From an uncultured Eubacteriales bacterium (GTDB lineage Bacteria; Bacillota; Clostridia; Christensenellales; Pumilibacteraceae), in the NCBI GenBank assembly GCA_900543755.1, contig UQSP01000042.1:1-18257 (forward strand): 18,257 nt of DNA, read 5' to 3'. Within the stretch, counting starts at the first letter, position 1. Every line of letters begins with the position of its first letter. Shown one piece after another: positions 15,336 through 18,257 of this stretch. The notes beneath the pieces were generated by a model that searched no databases, was not told the origin of the DNA, and worked only from the letters and a program-made list of their open reading frames with translations. A program made the position numbers and the translations under genes.

Positions 15336-16034
15336 ATGTCCGCGTTGGAAATAGTGCTGGTTGCGGTGGCAAGTTTTCTTCTGTTCATAATTTTGCTTTA
15401 TGTCACTGTCGCCGTATATGTAAAAAAGGCAGCCATAAACAAGGCTGAGGATTTTCATATAATGGACGAATTCCGTTTAAATCATGACGTCGTGTTCTTA
15501 GGCGATTCGCTTACGGATTTTTATCCTATCGAAGAATTTACCGACGTAAAAATCGTCAACCGCGGTATTGCGGGAGACACCACGTCGGACGTAATGCATC
15601 GCGTCAGCGAAGTAGTGGAACTTAAGCCTAAAAAACTGTTTCTTCAGATAGGAATCAACGACATGATAAGAAAGAGCGCGCGTACTCTTACGGCTCAAGC
15701 GCTTGCGGAAAGAATTTTTGCCGTTGTAAGCAAATTCGATAAAACAGAAACAGAAATTAACGTTATCTCTCTTTATCCCGTAAATCGCAGAAAAATTTTG
15801 TTCAGCACCGTGTTTACGGGGAAAGCTACGAATAAAAGGATAAAAGAGGTTAATAAGATATTAAAAGAAAAATGCGATAGCGAACAATTGAATTTTATAA
15901 ATTTATACGATTGTCTTTCAGACGAAAAAGGCAATCTTAAAAAAGAGTTTACCGTGGAAGGACTGCATATTACGGTTAAAGGTTATGCAGCGATTTCAAA
16001 AGTTTTAATGCCATTTGTTACGGAGAATAAATGA
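15336..16034 (+). CDS. Membrane-anchored SGNH/GDSL-type hydrolase
   Basis: This 232-residue protein has one N-terminal membrane helix (about residues 4-29) and an SGNH hydrolase domain. The conserved blocks are GDSLTDFYP with nucleophile S58, RGIAGDTTSDV with G80, GIND with N108, and EGLHITVKGY with H211. Family members are esterases, deacetylases or lipases, here of unknown substrate. The usual DxxH of the last block is ExxH (E208). Lysines follow the helix (VKKAAINK) and none precede it. By the positive-inside rule the catalytic domain may face the cytoplasm, which would be unusual. No signal peptidase site is evident. The ATG has a strong CGGAGGGG site. The stop overlaps the next start as ATGA, coupling it to the acyltransferase. 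Confidence is high for the fold, low for the reaction. Confidence 0.87.
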   Translation: MSALEIVLVAVASFLLFIILLYVTVAVYVKKAAINKAEDFHIMDEFRLNHDVVFLGDSLTDFYPIEEFTDVKIVNRGIAGDTTSDVMHRVSEVVELKPKKLFLQIGINDMIRKSARTLTAQALAERIFAVVSKFDKTETEINVISLYPVNRRKILFSTVFTGKATNKRIKEVNKILKEKCDSEQLNFINLYDCLSDEKGNLKKEFTVEGLHITVKGYAAISKVLMPFVTENK

Positions 16035-17617
16035 AAATTTCCAATCCCCAGAAACTGGATAAAAAAATCGCCAAGGTTGAGGCAAAGTCTTATAAAAAGA
16101 CCTTGAAATTCAAGCATAAAGAGGAACTTAAGCTTGCCAAAAAAGCGGAAAAAATGCGTAAAAAGTTTGCTTCCGCCGAGGAAAAGAAAAAACGCAGGCA
16201 GGAAAAACGGGCAGAAAAAGCGCAGATTTCCGAAATTCGCAAATACGGTTCCGCCAAGGCATCCGATACGAAAAAGCCGAAAGAAACTGATTTTAAAAAG
16301 CCCGTAGATAAAGAGGCGGAGACGGAAAAACTTCTTTTGTCTATCGCCAAGGAGCAGAACCCCGTGGCAGGCTGGCTTAATCTCGATAACGCCGCGCTTA
16401 TTTTTCCCGCCGGGGAAACCGCTGATATTTCCAATATGTTCCGTGTCAGCGCGGTACTAAGAGAACCCGTTGACCCGATATTGCTTCAAAAAGCGCTTAA
16501 CCTGATCGTACCCAGATTTCCCTCGCTTACGTCATCGCTTAAACGCGGTCTTTTCTGGTATTACCTCGAGCCTTCCAACAAGCCGCTTGTGGTCGAAAAA
16601 CAAAAGGATTTTCCCTGCCGTAAAATAGGTCTTGACGCGCGCAACGCTCTTATAAGAGTAACTTATTTCTCCCATGAAGTAGCCGTGGAAATTCTGCATG
16701 TCGCAACGGACGGAAACGGAGGAATAACGTTTCTCAATTCGCTTTTGTGCTGCTATTTTAAACTTCAGGGAAAAGAAATCGCGGATAAAACCAATTGTCT
16801 TAACCATCTTGACAAGCCTAAACCCGAAGAACTTGCCGACAGTTACCAGCAGTTTTTCGATAACCGTAAATTGCCGCGCGCAAAGGATAAAAAGGCTTAC
16901 AGGCTTTCGGGGAAGAAACTGCCCGCGGGAGTTTTGCTTACCGTAAAGGGAATAATAAGTTCTTCCGCGATAAACGCAGCCGCAAAAGCGCGCGGGCTTA
17001 CCGTGGGACAGCTTTTAACCGCATGCCTTATCTGCGCGATAGAAGAGGACCGAAATTTTTATCTGAGAAAAAACAAATTGCCTGTCGTCATAGGCGTGCC
17101 CATAAATATCCGCAAGTTTTACGAAAGCAAGACTCTTCGTAATTTCGTCGCGCTTATGCATATAGAAAACGAAAATTCCGGCGATTTCGACGCCCTTTGC
17201 CAAAGCGTAAAGCAGCAGTTCGAAAAATTAAACAATGTCGATTATCTGAAGTCTTACGTAAACTTCAACGTGCGTATTCAGAAAAACAAATTTTTCCGTT
17301 TGCTTCCTCTGCCCGTGAAGAACGTGGCAATGAAACTGGCGCTTAAGATGTTCAGCGACAACGTTACTACGTCTACTTTTTCAAATCTGGGAAGAATAGC
17401 GGCCCCTCAAGAATTCAAGGACAAAGTACTGAGATATGAATTTAATCTCGGTCCCCAGTCGACTATTCTGACTTCGTTGTGCGGCGCGTCCTATAACGAT
17501 ACTCTCGTTCTGACGTTTGCGCGCGTGATAGAAGAGAGCGGAGTGGAAAAATATTTCTTCCGCAAACTTCGCGAATTGGATATTCCCGTCGCGGTCGAAT
17601 CGAATTTTGAACTGTAA
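16031..17617 (+). CDS. Condensation-superfamily acyltransferase with a lysine-rich N-terminal extension
   Basis: This is a 528-residue protein. From about residue 113 (GWLNLDNAALIFPA) to the end it resembles clostridial proteins annotated as alcohol acetyltransferases. These belong to the CoA-dependent acyltransferase superfamily that includes condensation domains and chloramphenicol acetyltransferase. The catalytic motif HxxxDG is intact as HVATDG (H223, D227, G228). A C-terminal segment with SNLGRIAAP resembles the structural motif near the second subdomain. The first 65 residues contain 22 lysines, 4 arginines and 9 acidic residues, probably a long basic helix or coiled coil; residues 66-110 look like a charged linker. 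No membrane helix is seen. The start overlaps the hydrolase stop as ATGA. The acyl donor and acceptor are unknown, and naming it an alcohol acetyltransferase would overstate the evidence. Confidence 0.8.
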   Translation: MKISNPQKLDKKIAKVEAKSYKKTLKFKHKEELKLAKKAEKMRKKFASAEEKKKRRQEKRAEKAQISEIRKYGSAKASDTKKPKETDFKKPVDKEAETEKLLLSIAKEQNPVAGWLNLDNAALIFPAGETADISNMFRVSAVLREPVDPILLQKALNLIVPRFPSLTSSLKRGLFWYYLEPSNKPLVVEKQKDFPCRKIGLDARNALIRVTYFSHEVAVEILHVATDGNGGITFLNSLLCCYFKLQGKEIADKTNCLNHLDKPKPEELADSYQQFFDNRKLPRAKDKKAYRLSGKKLPAGVLLTVKGIISSSAINAAAKARGLTVGQLLTACLICAIEEDRNFYLRKNKLPVVIGVPINIRKFYESKTLRNFVALMHIENENSGDFDALCQSVKQQFEKLNNVDYLKSYVNFNVRIQKNKFFRLLPLPVKNVAMKLALKMFSDNVTTSTFSNLGRIAAPQEFKDKVLRYEFNLGPQSTILTSLCGASYNDTLVLTFARVIEESGVEKYFFRKLRELDIPVAVESNFEL

Positions 17618-17629
17618 GGAGAAATAAAT

Positions 17630-18223
17630 ATGAAATATTGCTCCGAATGTAAAGTGTTCGTCAACGAAAATCTTAAAAATTGTCCTTTGTGCGGAAGCTG
17701 GACGGAGGAATGCGAAAGCAATCGCTTCGAGGATTACGCCGAACAGGAAAAATACGTAAATTATCCCTCTCTTAAACTGAAGGGCGACGCGTATAAAAGC
17801 TTTTTAAGGAAAAAATCGCTTTTTCTTACGCTTACCGTTATTCTTGTATGCGTCCTTATAAACGTGCTTTTGACGCCGTCGAGTCTGTGGTCGGCTTACG
17901 TCGCGTGCGGCGGCATGACGGTATTTTTGTGCGTTTTGTCCACGATTTACAAAAAGCGCAGATTTTATTCGCTTTTGCTTGTGCTGGCGATAGTTTTGCC
18001 GATTACACTTGTTTGTTTGGATATGATTCAAAGCTTTGACAGAACCGGCGGCTTTTCCGCGTTCAGGTTTTCGTTGTCGTATGCCGTGCCCGGATTTCTG
18101 ATGGCGATGATTATAACTTTAGACGTTATGGCGGCAGTGGAAAAAAGTAAATACAAATATTATCTGTTTTCATTGCTTATCGTATCGCTGTACGCGCTTA
18201 TCCCGCAAATTGCAGTATGGATT
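17630..18223 (+). CDS. Zinc-ribbon multi-pass membrane protein (DUF6320-like), truncated by the contig end
   Basis: The first 198 residues are visible; the rest lies beyond the contig. An N-terminal zinc ribbon has C4, C7, C18 and C21 (CxxC-x10-CxxC). After a charged linker come about five membrane helices (roughly 62-81, 86-107, 112-131, 149-169 and 177 onward). This layout resembles DUF6320 proteins, which as far as I recall often sit beside clostridial alcohol-acetyltransferase-like genes. The function is unknown; a scaffold or regulator for the acyltransferase is a guess. The ATG follows AAGGAGA and lies 12 bases after the previous stop, clearly the same operon. An in-frame stop at 18242-18244 lies in adapter sequence, and the six codons before it (LSLIHI) are artefacts, so this must not be read as a complete 204-residue protein. 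Confidence 0.85.
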
Positions 18224-18257
18224 CTGTCTCTTATACACATCTGACGCTGCCGACGAA
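18224..18257 (-). other. Inverted Nextera Read 1 adapter (not biological)
   Basis: Bases 18224-18242 are the reverse complement of the Tn5 mosaic end, and 18243-18256 are the reverse complement of the Read 1 tail (GACGCTGCCGACGA), followed by a single A. It is the same adapter as at the start, in inverted orientation. Biological sequence ends at 18223. Confidence 0.98.

Noticed and set aside
28..18223. tRNA or rRNA genes, CRISPR arrays, insertion sequences.
   Set aside because: No cloverleaf-like or rRNA-like sequence, no regularly spaced repeats and no transposase or integrase motifs were found on reading both strands by eye; a covariance-model search was not possible.
18224..18244. Natural stop codon and C-terminus of the zinc-ribbon membrane protein.
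   Set aside because: The last six codons and the stop are adapter sequence; the true gene continues beyond the contig.
1..18257. Long terminal inverted repeats suggesting that the whole window is a transposon.
   Set aside because: The repeats are exactly the Tn5 mosaic end plus the Nextera Read 1 tail, which is library adapter; no transposase gene is present.

Overview
The window is an almost complete 18.2 kb contig from a bacterium. It probably belongs to the Bacillota, class Clostridia, and was an uncultured anaerobe. The evidence is strong GGAGG-type ribosome binding sites, sigma-A promoters (TTGAC(C/T)...TATAAT), AT-rich spacers between moderate-GC genes, and an oxygen-sensitive 2-hydroxyacyl-CoA-dehydratase-type activase. 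All 14 genes are on the + strand. Both ends carry Nextera/Tn5 sequencing adapter (1-27 and 18224-18257). The biological sequence is therefore only about 28-18223, and the last gene is cut by the contig end.

Layout: (1) 85-772, a promoter and a histidine-phosphatase gene. (2) 890-2578, a CoA-disulfide/persulfide reductase with a C-terminal rhodanese domain. (3) 2671-6993, a two-gene unit closed by a clear intrinsic terminator. Its 972-residue protein joins two ASKHA activase domains to an HgdB-like region, and its 411-residue protein is a 2-hydroxyacyl-CoA dehydratase-like subunit. (4) 7062-15000, a full arginine cluster argG-argH-argC-argJ-argB-argD-argF behind a near-consensus ARG box and a strong promoter. 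(5) 15001-15335, a gene-free stretch with a strong terminator and then the next promoter. (6) 15336-18223, an operon of a membrane-anchored SGNH hydrolase, a condensation-superfamily acyltransferase with a lysine-rich N-terminal extension, and a zinc-ribbon multi-pass membrane protein that runs off the contig.

How the genes work together: the arg genes encode the cyclic (acetyl-recycling) route from N-acetylglutamate to arginine. ArgB, ArgC and ArgD make acetylornithine. ArgJ moves the acetyl group back to glutamate and releases ornithine. ArgF, ArgG and ArgH finish the pathway. ArgB carries the sequence marks of arginine feedback inhibition, and the promoter carries a likely ArgR site, so control at both enzyme and transcription level is expected. 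Carbamoyl-phosphate synthase genes and argR are not in the window.

The activase/dehydratase pair contains everything an ATP-driven low-potential electron-transfer enzyme of the HgdC/HgdAB type needs, but its substrate cannot be read from the context. The final three-gene operon is the best candidate for an undescribed system. The sequence suggests acyl transfer and hydrolysis at the cytoplasmic face of the membrane, but the substrate is unknown.
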